This document shows, piece by piece, positions 25,094 through 33,528 of a DNA stretch of 64,000 bases. Location: the NCBI RefSeq assembly GCF_009696275.1, contig NZ_VUMI01000001.1, forward strand, positions 62,001-126,000, written 5' to 3'. This DNA comes from Eisenbergiella porci (GTDB lineage Bacteria; Bacillota; Clostridia; Lachnospirales; Lachnospiraceae). The number at the start of each line of letters is the position of its first letter. Within the stretch, counting starts at the first letter, position 1. Both the position numbers and the translations under genes were made by a program. The notes under the pieces are model-generated. The model was not told where the DNA came from. It searched no databases and was given only the letters and a program-made list of their open reading frames with translations.

Positions 25094-26446
25094 ATGAATA
25101 AAACAGCACAGCAAACCACACTGATGACAGAAGGATCTATCTGGAAAAAAATTATAGCATTTGCCATTCCTCTTTTTCTGGGCAATTTGTTCCAGCAGCT
25201 GTATAATACGGCAGACTCCCTCATTGTGGGAAATTTCCTGGGGAGCGAGGCTCTGGCCGCTGTCAGTTCCTCGGGAAGCCTGATTTTCCTTATGGTTGGT
25301 TTTTTCAACGGAATCGCCATCGGCGCAGGCGTTGTTATCGGCAGATATTATGGAGCGCGTGAAATAGAAAAGGTGCAGAAGGCCATACATACTACGATAG
25401 CCTTTGGCCTTGCTGCCGGGGTACTGCTTACGCTCATCGGTGTATGTCTCACTCCGCAGCTGCTTATCTGGATGGGTACGCCGTCGGATGTTCTGCCCAA
25501 TTCCATTACTTACTTCCGTATTTATTTCTGCGGCTCCCTTGCCTTTGTCCTGTATAATATTTTTGTAGGTATTCTTCAGTCGGTGGGGGACAGCAGACAT
25601 CCCCTGGTTTACCTGATTGTTTCCTCTGTTGTCAATATTTTACTGGACCTGCTGTTCGTAGGCGTATTTCGTTTCGGTGTCGGCAGCGCGGCTCTGGCAA
25701 CCATCATTTCCCAGTTTGTCAGCGCGATTCTGTGTATCATCCGCCTTTCCAGGAGCCCTGAAGATTACAGGGTACATATCCGCAAAATCCGCTTTGACCT
25801 CTTCTTCCTGAAGCAGATTATTCAGAACGGCCTGCCCTCCGGCTTTCAGAACTCCATCATTTCCATTGCCAATGTTGTGGTGCAGGCCAATATCAACAGC
25901 TTCGGCAAAATGGCCATGGCAGGCTGCGGCGCCTATTCCAAAATAGAAGGATTCGGCTTCCTTCCCATCACCTGCTTTGCCATGTCCATGACTACGTTTA
26001 TCAGTCAGAACCTGGGCGCCAAAAAATATGACAGGGCAAAAAAGGGCGCGCGTTTCGGTATCCTTTGCTCCATCACTATGGCCGAGCTGGTGGGCGTCCT
26101 GATTTATGCCTTTGCCCCTGTGCTCATAGCTGCATTTAACAACGATCCCGAAGTAATCGCCTATGGAACCACACAGGCGCGTACGGTTACGCTCTTCTAT
26201 TTCCTGCTGGCATTTTCACACTGCGTCGCCGGAATTCTGCGCGGTGCAGGAAAGGCAACGATTCCCATGCTTGTTATGATGTGCTGCTGGTGTATCATCA
26301 GAATTACCTACATCAGCATCGTCGTAAGAATCATTCCGGTAATCAATGTTATTTTCTGGGCCTATCCTCTGACCTGGACCCTGAGTTCCATCATTTTCCT
26401 GATTTATTTCGTGAAGGCCGACTGGATCCATGGCTTCGATGACTGA
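25094..26446 (+). CDS. MATE family efflux transporter
   Basis: The 450-aa protein has two six-helix bundles: IIAFAIPLFLGNLFQQLYNTADSLIVGNFLG at the N-terminus and CFAMSMTTFISQNLGAKKYDRAKKG at the start of the second half. AGGAGC lies 5 bases before the ATG. It resembles the Clostridial group of MATE pumps rather than NorM. It stands alone behind its own promoter. It is clearly distinct from the other two MATE proteins here. Substrate unknown. Confidence 0.93.
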   Translation: MNKTAQQTTLMTEGSIWKKIIAFAIPLFLGNLFQQLYNTADSLIVGNFLGSEALAAVSSSGSLIFLMVGFFNGIAIGAGVVIGRYYGAREIEKVQKAIHTTIAFGLAAGVLLTLIGVCLTPQLLIWMGTPSDVLPNSITYFRIYFCGSLAFVLYNIFVGILQSVGDSRHPLVYLIVSSVVNILLDLLFVGVFRFGVGSAALATIISQFVSAILCIIRLSRSPEDYRVHIRKIRFDLFFLKQIIQNGLPSGFQNSIISIANVVVQANINSFGKMAMAGCGAYSKIEGFGFLPITCFAMSMTTFISQNLGAKKYDRAKKGARFGILCSITMAELVGVLIYAFAPVLIAAFNNDPEVIAYGTTQARTVTLFYFLLAFSHCVAGILRGAGKATIPMLVMMCCWCIIRITYISIVVRIIPVINVIFWAYPLTWTLSSIIFLIYFVKADWIHGFDD

Positions 26447-26644
26447 TTAAAGTGATATACGCCAAAATTTGAACCATGCTGCCGCTATCCGCTAATCTGT
26501 TTCATAAGAAAGTTCCATTAACTACAAAATTGAATTAAGGCGCAGCGAAGCCGGAAGACGGTTTCACTACACCTTTTTTAATAACTGTATTTCAACTATA
26601 GAATTTAACATTATCCCACAGCTTCCATATATCGTAAAACCCTG

Positions 26645-26854
26645 TTAATCCTGAAAATCAAAAAATGTATCCAGCCCTGTCTCTTCTCTCATTTCCCTGA
26701 TAATTCCCTTTTCAATCGTTTCTCCCGGTTCGAGCTGACCGCCGGGCAGATACCATTGCCGTCCATCCGGCATGTGCTGCCGGATAATCAGGAGTCTGCC
26801 CTCTTCTACCAGGATACCAGTGAGCCGCACAAGATAAGGCGCCTTTTTTTCCAC
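26645..26854 (-). CDS. Truncated Nudix hydrolase
   Basis: The 69-aa product has the Nudix strand and box (RQWYLPGGQLEPGETIEKG, REMREETGL, i.e. GX5EX7REUXEEXGU) but stops directly after it, at DTFFDFQD. Nudix enzymes are normally about 130-160 residues, and the missing half completes the sheet. No remainder was found downstream in other frames. It is the last gene of the operon, 3 bp after the ArsC-like gene. It is probably non-functional. Confidence 0.7.
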   Translation of the reverse strand: MEKKAPYLVRLTGILVEEGRLLIIRQHMPDGRQWYLPGGQLEPGETIEKGIIREMREETGLDTFFDFQD

Positions 26855-26857
26855 TCT

Positions 26858-27199
26858 TTATTCCCACCCTTTCCAAATATCCGGGCAGTAACCAATCGTC
26901 GCCTTTTTCCCGTTGCGTACAATCGGGGTTCTAATGACCTGCTGGTTTTCCAGAAGCTTTTCCGCTCTGTCCTCTTCCGATATATAACGAATCAGCGCCA
27001 GCGCATCCTTATCCCTGCATTTATCATCCAGCAGCTTATCCAGGCCGCCCACTGCCTGACAGACCGTGTTCAGCTCTCCCTTGCTCATTCCTTTTTCCTT
27101 CATATCAATATACTGATATTTAATGCCGCGTTCCTTGAAATAACGTTCTGCTTTTTTCGTATCAAAGCATTTCGTCTTCCCGAAAATCTGTATGTTCAA
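26858..27199 (-). CDS. ArsC/Spx-like thioredoxin-fold protein
   Basis: The 113-aa protein has an ArsC-like fold: NIQIFGKTKCFDTKKAERYF with a single Cys at the active loop, YQYIDMKEKGMSKGEL, and IRTPIVRNGKKATIGY with the cis-Pro site. The start is taken as TTG at 27199, because AAAGGAG lies 10 bases before it, inside the longer frame that begins at 27220. Arsenate reductase activity is not certain, since many such proteins have other redox roles. Confidence 0.82.
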   Translation of the reverse strand: MNIQIFGKTKCFDTKKAERYFKERGIKYQYIDMKEKGMSKGELNTVCQAVGGLDKLLDDKCRDKDALALIRYISEEDRAEKLLENQQVIRTPIVRNGKKATIGYCPDIWKGWE

Positions 27200-27236
27200 C
27201 GATATAATTCTCCTTTTCATAGGAATCTGCTTCTGT

Positions 27237-27860
27237 TCACATATATCCCCACTGCTTCAGCACAGCCGTATGCGGCGGCGTGGCGCTGTCCAGTGTAAGG
27301 GTATCCGTTTCATATCTCACTACATGGCCGCAGCAGGATAAAAACTCCTCACAGGTCCTGAGCACCGGAAAACCGCTTTTCGCCGTCCGATAATGCATGG
27401 GGATCACCACACGAGGGCCTATTTTCTTCACAACCGCGCAGACATCGGAGGGTTCCGCCGTATAATAGCCCCCCGCAGGAGCCATGACAAGATCCGCCCC
27501 TTTCAATAGATCCATCTGCCACTCCAAAGGGGCGCACCCCATATCCCCCAGATGAACCACCTTCATTTTCTCCACATGGAAAATATGAATCCGGTTCCTG
27601 CCGCGCAGGCTCCCGTTCCTGTCGTCATGCCAGCTGTCAATGGTTTCAATCCTGAAGGGACAGGGAAGAAAGCTCTCTTCCATAATCACACTGCCCTCAC
27701 CATGATGATCACTGTGTTCATGGCTGAACACACACAGATTTGCCGTGGTATCCAGATTTTTCAGCCCCGGCACGGAACCATTTTCATAAGGGTCCACCAC
27801 CAGCGCATATCCGCCGGAACTGATTTTAAAACATGAATGCCCCAAATACTGAATTCTCAT
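27237..27860 (-). CDS. Metallo-beta-lactamase fold hydrolase (UPF0173/YtkL-like)
   Basis: The 207-aa protein starts with MRIQYLGHSCFKISSGGYALVVDPY and has FSHEHSDHHGEG (HxHxDH zinc motif), VVHLGDMGCAP and VVIPMHYRT. These fit the small metal-dependent hydrolases related to YtkL/UlaG. The ATG at 27860 has AGGAGG 4 bases upstream. Upstream in-frame codons encode no conserved sequence. It belongs to the minus operon beginning at 29813. Confidence 0.88.
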   Translation of the reverse strand: MRIQYLGHSCFKISSGGYALVVDPYENGSVPGLKNLDTTANLCVFSHEHSDHHGEGSVIMEESFLPCPFRIETIDSWHDDRNGSLRGRNRIHIFHVEKMKVVHLGDMGCAPLEWQMDLLKGADLVMAPAGGYYTAEPSDVCAVVKKIGPRVVIPMHYRTAKSGFPVLRTCEEFLSCCGHVVRYETDTLTLDSATPPHTAVLKQWGYM

Positions 27861-27945
27861 ACTTCCTCCTACTCGTATTGCGGAGCAAAATGTAAATCCT
27901 CTGACGAACAGAGGAATTTTCCTCCTTGGTTTGCGAAGCAAAATA
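27861..27945 (-). repeat. Imperfect tandem duplication of a ribosome-site region
   Basis: On the minus strand, TATTTTGCTTCGCAAACCAAGGAGG (27918-27945) is repeated as CATTTTGCTCCGCAATACGAGTAGGAGG (27861-27893). Both copies end in a strong ribosome site. The first copy could start a peptide of about 27 codons in frame with the hydrolase. Confidence 0.55.
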
Positions 27946-27955
27946 CAGGTTTCTG

Positions 27956-28828
27956 TTATCTGCTGTGCCCGCCGCCTCCATGGGATACTCCTCCGCTGGA
28001 AACATGGCCGCCTCCTTCGCCAGAGCCTCCGGAACCGCCGGTATTTCTCTCTATATGACGTCTTGTCACCGTCTTATGAAGGAACAGGTCACTTTGATTA
28101 CGCATCTGTGGATGCCCGCCCGATACATAGGTCGCCACCCCGGTCGTTTTCTGCCCCTTGTTTCTTCCCAGGTTGACACCCACATAAACGGCAGTGCAGG
28201 CCGCAGCCACAAAAATCAGGGCAGCAACGGGAATATGCACTTTCCCGGTCATATCATAATAAAAAAGGTCCACATATTTTTTATAGGCTTTATAGGGATT
28301 GCTGTCCACATCCTCCAGCGCCTTATCCAGCAGTTCATCAATCATTGTGCTGCTGAAACGGTCCTGCGCCTTACCGCAGGTGCTCAGCCAGGAATATACC
28401 TTGCCGTCGCTTTCCCTGTACCAGTTGTCCAGAAGCAGCACGCCGTCGCCCTGGGGCTTATTGTAGCCGAACAAATGCTCATCGTAAAAATTATCGGCAT
28501 ACACCATTACATACTGATAAGGATACAGGTATCCCAGCTGTTCCTCATAGCCCTTCGCATATTCCTCCAGCGACTCATTCAGCGTCACCAGTACAATATC
28601 GCAGCCTGTCTGCGCCTCTCTTTTGGCAATCAGCCTGCGCAGGCTGTCCTCTTCTTCATCCGTCAGCTTATCCGCATAATCGAAGACCCGTTCCTGCGTC
28701 ACCGCCTCCGTATTGCCCCTCTCTGCCGGCTGTTTCCCGGCCCCGGTAAGCTTCAGCGCCGCAAAAATCACAGTGAGGACAAGTATGATTATAAAATACA
28801 CCCTGAAATATTTCAGATACCCTTTCAT
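27956..28828 (-). CDS. Membrane-anchored TPM domain protein with Gly/His-rich tail
   Basis: The 290-aa protein has an N-terminal membrane helix (residues about 8-28), a TPM domain (about 45-180: VFDYADKLTDEEEDSLRRLI, CDIVLVTLNES, GVLLLDNWYRE), a second helix (about 205-225) and a tail of Gly, Ser and His (GGVSHGGGGHSR). TPM domains face the outside and have been linked to photosystem repair and phosphatase activity; in Clostridia the role is unknown. The gene follows the Zn-ribbon gene by 1 bp. Confidence 0.85.
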   Translation of the reverse strand: MKGYLKYFRVYFIIILVLTVIFAALKLTGAGKQPAERGNTEAVTQERVFDYADKLTDEEEDSLRRLIAKREAQTGCDIVLVTLNESLEEYAKGYEEQLGYLYPYQYVMVYADNFYDEHLFGYNKPQGDGVLLLDNWYRESDGKVYSWLSTCGKAQDRFSSTMIDELLDKALEDVDSNPYKAYKKYVDLFYYDMTGKVHIPVAALIFVAAACTAVYVGVNLGRNKGQKTTGVATYVSGGHPQMRNQSDLFLHKTVTRRHIERNTGGSGGSGEGGGHVSSGGVSHGGGGHSR

Positions 28829-28829
28829 C

Positions 28830-29813
28830 CTACAGTCCCTCCAGTATTCCCTTCAAAAGCAGCAAAATCAGTGACATGCAGGCGAAAAAAGTACCGCCGT
28901 AGGCAAAAATTCTCCTGACCGACAAAGGTGCTTTTCCCACAACCTTGCCCGTCTGTCCGTTGACAAAGCAGTCATAATTTTTCCCTTCAAAGCTGTACCG
29001 GTACCACCATACCGGAAGCAGCGCATAGCTGGACTGTATACTGTTCAAACTGATATTTTCCTGCTGCGGAATCAGCGTTGTATAGCCGTTCAGGGTGTTG
29101 TGCAGCATCACCGAAGCATCCCTGCCCGCCTTATCCCTGGCTCGCTTTTCCAGCGTCTCTGCGTCCTGGTTGTAAATCTCCCCCAGAAAGCCAGACATAT
29201 ATTCCGGCCTGAAATTTTCCAGCGCCTCATAGCCGTAAGGCTCCATCAGATCCATCACATTATCTTCCATAGCCAGGGAAGCATCCACCGGCAGCTTTTC
29301 AAAATCCACATCCATATCCCTGCTCACCTGGAAATACGAGGTTTCTGTAAATTCCGTATCTCCGCTGACCCACACGCGTACTCTGGTTCCTGTCCCCGCA
29401 TAATGACAGTATGCCTTCATGTCGTACAGCCAGAAAGGGACATAATTTCCCTCCATCTTTTCCACTGTAGCCTGTGCAAGAAAGGTTACCGGCGCAAATA
29501 TCCGTCTGGAAAACTCATTCTCCAAACGCTTTACCGCCGTATTTTTCCCTATTTTAAAAGGCAGGATCAGGCGGGGCTCATATACGCCCTCCACCCGTTC
29601 GTCAAAAATCGTATAGTGGCCGCAGTACTCACACTTCACTGCGCTGCGGTAATCCCCCGCCTCTATCGGCGCGCCGCAGTTGGCGCAGGTTTCCATTCCT
29701 CCGCCCGGCAGCTTATCCTGTGTGTCCGTCCCGTCGCAGTAAGGACAATGCATTTCCTTCCTGTCCGGATCATAAACCACATTTCCGCCGCAGTTCCTGC
29801 ACTTATAAATCAT
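28830..29813 (-). CDS. Zinc-ribbon protein with C-terminal membrane helix
   Basis: The 327-aa protein starts at ATG 29813 (AAGGAG 8 bases before). It has two zinc ribbons: CRNCGG/CPYCDG (residues about 4-24) and CANCGA/CEYCGH (about 40-65). A beta-rich region follows with VPFWLYDMKAYCHYAG and LLPVWWYRYSFEGKNYDCFVNGQTGKVVG, and a helix near residue 305. This architecture is common in Firmicutes and is often annotated as a DnaJ-like or TFIIB-type zinc-ribbon membrane protein. It heads an operon with the TPM protein, and the two may form a membrane complex. Confidence 0.83.
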   Translation of the reverse strand: MIYKCRNCGGNVVYDPDRKEMHCPYCDGTDTQDKLPGGGMETCANCGAPIEAGDYRSAVKCEYCGHYTIFDERVEGVYEPRLILPFKIGKNTAVKRLENEFSRRIFAPVTFLAQATVEKMEGNYVPFWLYDMKAYCHYAGTGTRVRVWVSGDTEFTETSYFQVSRDMDVDFEKLPVDASLAMEDNVMDLMEPYGYEALENFRPEYMSGFLGEIYNQDAETLEKRARDKAGRDASVMLHNTLNGYTTLIPQQENISLNSIQSSYALLPVWWYRYSFEGKNYDCFVNGQTGKVVGKAPLSVRRIFAYGGTFFACMSLILLLLKGILEGL

Positions 29814-29863
29814 CGTTCTTCTCCTTATTCCCATAAATGCCTGATTATCATTGCCGCACATTT

Positions 29864-29892
29864 ATTTTACCATTTTCCGCACTGTCTGTCTC
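29864..29892 (-). promoter_or_regulatory. Promoter of the Zn-ribbon/TPM operon
   Basis: On the minus strand: GAGACA (29887-29892), 17-base spacer, TAAAAT (29864-29869) with a TGN extension. Reasonable but not consensus. Confidence 0.5.
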
Positions 29893-29924
29893 CTGTTTTT
29901 TCACTCGCCAAAAAGCGGGAAAAA

Positions 29925-29933
29925 TGATACAAT
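29925..29933 (+). promoter_or_regulatory. Extended -10 promoter of the small 83-aa gene
   Basis: TGATACAAT (TGN plus TACAAT at 29928-29933) lies 52 bases before the start of the gene at 29985, divergent to the Zn-ribbon operon promoter. Confidence 0.5.
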
Positions 29934-29984
29934 AGACGTGCCTGAGAACCAGGCTCTATTTATCAGGGAAAGGAAGTATTTGAA

Positions 29985-30236
29985 ATGAACCAGTTTAATC
30001 CTATGAAATTATTGCAGATAAAGGCCTCCTGGGAGCAGTTCAAGGCCAGGCACCCCAAGTTTCCCTCCTTCTTAAACGCCGTTTCCAAAGGAGCCGTAAT
30101 GGAAGGGACGCTGCTGGAAATGACCGTTACCACAGCGGAGGGAAAGACCTTCAGCTCCAATCTGAAGCTGACTGCGGAGGATATGAAGCTAATCAATGAT
30201 ATGCAGGAAATGTTCACGGCCCAACAGGGAAATTAA
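29985..30236 (+). CDS. Small conserved-looking protein of unknown function
   Basis: The 83-aa protein starts at ATG with GGAAAGGAAG upstream. It has an amphipathic start (FNPMKLLQIKASWEQFKARHPKFPSFLNAV), a short beta-like stretch (GTLLEMTVTTAEGKTFSSNLKLT) and a terminal helix. It has no Cys, signal or membrane helix. It has its own promoter and stands alone between two minus-strand genes. Similar short proteins are frequent in Lachnospiraceae; the function is not known to me. Confidence 0.75.
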   Translation: MNQFNPMKLLQIKASWEQFKARHPKFPSFLNAVSKGAVMEGTLLEMTVTTAEGKTFSSNLKLTAEDMKLINDMQEMFTAQQGN

Positions 30237-30299
30237 AGGGAGAAGCTTTACAGCTGCCGGCCCTTTTTCCCATGTATCTGTCCGCTTAAATTAATCCGC

Positions 30300-31055
30300 T
30301 TAAGGCAGATTTACCAGCTCGTTCACGATTTCCTGTACCAGAAGCTGCTTGAACTGTACGGCAAAATCCGATATTTCCCGCTGAATAATTCCTGCCTGTT
30401 CCTTGATTGATTCCAAAACCTGCTGCGCCTCCGGTATCGACTGCTGCTGATACAAAAGGATAGCCTGTTCCTTGGAAGCGCTCAGGGTAATCATCTGATC
30501 ATACATTGCGGCTGCAAACTGGCAGGCAATCACTTCTTCCGTACTACCGTTTGCGGCAGCCTGCTGCATTTTCACAAGCGAATCCTGCTTTTGCAGCAGC
30601 AGCTCCTGTTTCAGTGCGGCCAGGCTTGCCAGCTGCTGGTTTTCCAATATAATCTGCTGCTGGGGATCCATTGTATCCAGTGCATTTATCACAGCCAGAT
30701 GCGCCGCCACCTCCTGCTGGATTTCAGCCGCTCCCTTGCTGGCGATCAGTTCCCCGTTATCATCCAGAACCTGAATGGCGCTGGCAGTTGCTTTCAGCCT
30801 TGCCAACGAAGCATCCATGACATTATACCTGACAAAATAGGGATCTCCCGCGCTTTCTTTCATGAACTCCAGCACCTTGCCGCTGGCGTCTTCCATAAAT
30901 ACCAGGCTGTCCCTGCCTTCAGAATTCACTACATAAACATCCCCGTATTCATCCGAATGAATAAGCTCCGCCGCATCCGCCTTAAGAGGCAGCAAAAAAC
31001 AAACCGCAGCGACAGCTGCGGCCGCCGCCAGCTTCATAAAACCTTTCCTTCTCAT
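30300..31055 (-). CDS. Secreted Gln-rich coiled-coil protein
   Basis: The 251-aa protein has a signal peptide (KLAAAAAVAAVCFLLPLKADAA, cleavage near residue 28), a short beta domain (YGDVYVVNSEGRDSLVFME) and a long helical part from about residue 110 (LENQQLASLAALKQELLLQKQDSLVKMQQ) rich in Gln with heptad-like spacing. It is likely exported and oligomeric. No family recognised. It may act at the cell wall, as the next gene downstream encodes a GH25 muramidase. Confidence 0.75.
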   Translation of the reverse strand: MRRKGFMKLAAAAAVAAVCFLLPLKADAAELIHSDEYGDVYVVNSEGRDSLVFMEDASGKVLEFMKESAGDPYFVRYNVMDASLARLKATASAIQVLDDNGELIASKGAAEIQQEVAAHLAVINALDTMDPQQQIILENQQLASLAALKQELLLQKQDSLVKMQQAAANGSTEEVIACQFAAAMYDQMITLSASKEQAILLYQQQSIPEAQQVLESIKEQAGIIQREISDFAVQFKQLLVQEIVNELVNLP

Positions 31056-31219
31056 AAAAAACCTTCCTTTCCTTTATTTTCCCGTAACTGCACCGCATCG
31101 TCACAGTTGCACGGCCTCTTACCTCTATCATACACGATAAGCGGGAAAACACAAGAGCCAGTCAGCCATTTCTTTCCCTCCGTTTCAGGGCATTTACAGC
31201 TTCCCAATCCCTATTCCGT

Positions 31220-31843
31220 TTACCCAAAAGGCAGATAACAAATGTCAAAATCCACCAGACTGTCTATCCCGTCTATTCTGCCTTTGCTGGTATACTGCCA
31301 CGCAAACAACGGCTGCTTTATTTCCGGCCGGTATTTATCCGAAGGCGGGTTTTCATCAAATACAAAGCTTCTGCTCACGGGATAACGGGCAACCCACATG
31401 GGACAGTCAAAAGCCCCGGCATCAAAAAAGCCTCCATCGTAGAAAAACTGCCCTGTATAAATGCCGAATTCATACCCTGCGCCTGTGATGGTATTTTCCG
31501 CCGTTTTTATCAGCCCTGTCAGCACATCCCTTCCCAGAGGCTCCAGGGACTTATCCTCAACATCCCACCATATCCTGCAGGAGCGTTTTCCCCGGGACCG
31601 GAGGAGCCGGATTACCTGTTCCGCCTCCTCCAGCGCCTCCGTAGGCAGGACGGCATAAGTATAACGGTAAACAGAATAAGGAATACCATTTGCATAACAG
31701 CCTTTGGCATTTGCCCAAAACTGACTGTCCGGTTTTCCGTCCCATTTTATAGAACGAAGCACTGCAAATCTGCAGCCTGCTTTTTTTACCTTTTTCCAGT
31801 CAATGGTTCCCTGGCGCTCCGACACATCAATGCCTTTATACAT
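31220..31843 (-). CDS. GH25 family muramidase-like protein
   Basis: The 207-aa protein is a GH25 catalytic domain: YKGIDVSERQGTIDWKKVK (Asp6), IWWDVEDKS with the DxE acidic pair, GYEFGIYTG, WVARYP, and FAWQYTSKGRIDGIDSLVDFD at the end. Such enzymes cut the muramic acid-glucosamine bond of peptidoglycan. There is no signal peptide and no wall-binding domain, so export would need another route such as lysis. AAAGGAT lies before the ATG. Confidence 0.9.
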   Translation of the reverse strand: MYKGIDVSERQGTIDWKKVKKAGCRFAVLRSIKWDGKPDSQFWANAKGCYANGIPYSVYRYTYAVLPTEALEEAEQVIRLLRSRGKRSCRIWWDVEDKSLEPLGRDVLTGLIKTAENTITGAGYEFGIYTGQFFYDGGFFDAGAFDCPMWVARYPVSRSFVFDENPPSDKYRPEIKQPLFAWQYTSKGRIDGIDSLVDFDICYLPFG

Positions 31844-31931
31844 TTTCTATCCTTTTTCCAATAAACTCTTACGCCTATTTTATGAAAAAAGGCCTGGGCA
31901 CATGTCTTTGTCTTTCTGGATTTTTATCCCT

Positions 31932-32804
31932 TTATTCCCTGCTTCCCGCCTGAAGCAGATATCTGGCGCAAAAAGCTTTCCCCATCTGTCCAAAGTAATT
32001 TCTGAATTCAGGGTCCGGCACCGCATTTTCCATTGCTCCCACCAGCATTTCGATCAGTGCTGCCGTTTTGCGGGCAGCCTGTTCACGCGTATCTCCGTCA
32101 AAATATATCCCAAGGAGTTCCTTCTCATCCCCGGATGTTTCCAGCTTCCACACCGGGCTGTCCGTAATCACACATTTTACCGCCTGGAACAGCACTGCTT
32201 CGCATATATTGTCCAGATACAGTTCCCGGTAATCCGGCTGAACACCTGCCAACACCCTGCATACCGCCTGTCTGTCAAACTGCTCCAGGAACCTCTTTTC
32301 CATACAAAGATGGGACAGATAACTGTAAATCCGATCCGCGCCGCACTGTGCCTCCCCGCGTACCATATCCGGATAATCCAGAGTCAGGATATGATCCTGC
32401 GGGCAGAAGCGGATATCATATTTCAGGAAAAAGGCGGGAAGCCCTTCCAGAACGGTTTTCCGGTAATTCAGACAGCCATAATCTTCAAAATCCGTAATCA
32501 GGCCATCGTAAAGCCCCCTGGCCATTTTTACCTTTTCCGTCACATATTCATATCCCTTATCATAGGCCTGCCGCGCACTGAGGCTGTTTACGGCCGGCAG
32601 CACGCCGGCCGTATTCCATGTAAAGCATTCCCGGATGCAGTAAAGCACGGCTTCCATAAGCATTTCCGCCTTTTCATAGGGCACGGAGCTGCTTTCCCCG
32701 GATGTATATTTATTTGTCAGATAAATCACCACCGGAAGTATCTCTTCCAATCCGTAACCATACATACTGCCCTCATTTTCCCTTGATTCCCTGTCCTCTG
32801 CCAT
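31932..32804 (-). CDS. DUF6179-like protein
   Basis: The 290-aa product is helical, without signal, membrane helix or known catalytic motif (YGYGLEEILPVVIYLTNKYTSGESSSVPYEKA near the start). From memory it matches the DUF6179 group, often encoded next to a DUF6323 protein as seen here. The ATG at 32804 has AAGGA 7 bases before. The preceding gene ends 60 bp upstream, so the two form an operon. The family is present in spore-forming Clostridia; function unknown. Confidence 0.7.
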   Translation of the reverse strand: MAEDRESRENEGSMYGYGLEEILPVVIYLTNKYTSGESSSVPYEKAEMLMEAVLYCIRECFTWNTAGVLPAVNSLSARQAYDKGYEYVTEKVKMARGLYDGLITDFEDYGCLNYRKTVLEGLPAFFLKYDIRFCPQDHILTLDYPDMVRGEAQCGADRIYSYLSHLCMEKRFLEQFDRQAVCRVLAGVQPDYRELYLDNICEAVLFQAVKCVITDSPVWKLETSGDEKELLGIYFDGDTREQAARKTAALIEMLVGAMENAVPDPEFRNYFGQMGKAFCARYLLQAGSRE

Positions 32805-32864
32805 TTTCGTATCCTTCTCCTCCTTATTCCTTCCTTGGAAAAACCCCTGTACTGGTCCTGACAA

Positions 32865-33404
32865 TTACCAGAAAAGCTCCTTTATTACATCCATAAAGAG
32901 TTCTCCGTCCCACCTTTGCTCCTCGCTGAGCTTTTCATATTCTCCTTTTCCGCCGCTTTTCACATAGCCCCTGTCACCGGAACGAATGGCGGAAGCAAAC
33001 CTTGGAAGGCAGGTGCTTTCCAGATATTCCGTGTCTCCCATGCAGATCTCTTCAAACTGTTCCTTCATAAATGTCAGAAGCTCGTCATCCGTCAGCAAAT
33101 CCATCGCTTCATTCTTAAAGGAATAAAAAATATCCTGCAGCTCCTCCATGACCTCCCGGTAATTCTCCTGATTAATGTATTGGGAATCACAGAAGGTAAA
33201 AATCAGCTTATCCAGAATCCCTTCTCCGAACTCCACCCGGCGGTATTTTTTCAGGCTCGCATTCCTGCACAAAACCAGTTCATGCGCGTCCTCCTCCGTC
33301 AGGGACAAACCAAAGCTTTCCGTTTTTTCATTACATTGCATAAGAACGGAAAGCTCCTTTTTCTCCTTCTGTGACTGCAGCACCTCCAATAAACTTTCGT
33401 TCAC
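32865..33404 (-). CDS. DUF6323-like protein
   Basis: The 179-aa product starts at GTG with AGGAGG 8 bases before. It is acidic and helical: FGLSLTEEDAHELVLCRNASLKKYRRVEFGEGILDKLIFTFCDSQYI matches what I recall of DUF6323. It is the first gene of a two-gene operon with the DUF6179-like gene. A good promoter lies 55 bases upstream. No domain of known activity is visible. Confidence 0.7.
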   Translation of the reverse strand: MNESLLEVLQSQKEKKELSVLMQCNEKTESFGLSLTEEDAHELVLCRNASLKKYRRVEFGEGILDKLIFTFCDSQYINQENYREVMEELQDIFYSFKNEAMDLLTDDELLTFMKEQFEEICMGDTEYLESTCLPRFASAIRSGDRGYVKSGGKGEYEKLSEEQRWDGELFMDVIKELFW

Positions 33405-33458
33405 CGCTGTCTCCTCCTTTTAAATCCCTGTTTCCTATTGTTTCTGCTGGAAATGCCT

Positions 33459-33487
33459 ATTATACGTTCTGGCCGATTCTATTACAA
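33459..33487 (-). promoter_or_regulatory. Promoter of the DUF6323-DUF6179 operon
   Basis: On the minus strand: TTGTAA (33482-33487), 17-base spacer, TATAAT (33459-33464). It is back to back with the plus-strand promoter at 33491. Confidence 0.85.
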
Positions 33488-33490
33488 GCC

Positions 33491-33519
33491 TTGATATTTT
33501 CTCAATTTTGTGGTATAAT
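33491..33519 (+). promoter_or_regulatory. Plus-strand consensus promoter leading into a terminator
   Basis: TTGATA (33491-33496), 17-base spacer, TATAAT (33514-33519). No plus-strand gene follows. A strong hairpin with T-run starts only 10 bases downstream, so the product would be an RNA of about 45-55 bases. Confidence 0.75.
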
Positions 33520-33528
33520 AGTATACGT

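Noticed and set aside
28069-28828. Long plus-strand open frames opposite the TPM, Zn-ribbon, glnA and GH genes
   Set aside because: Shadows of well-conserved minus-strand genes, with no ribosome site and no family-like sequence.
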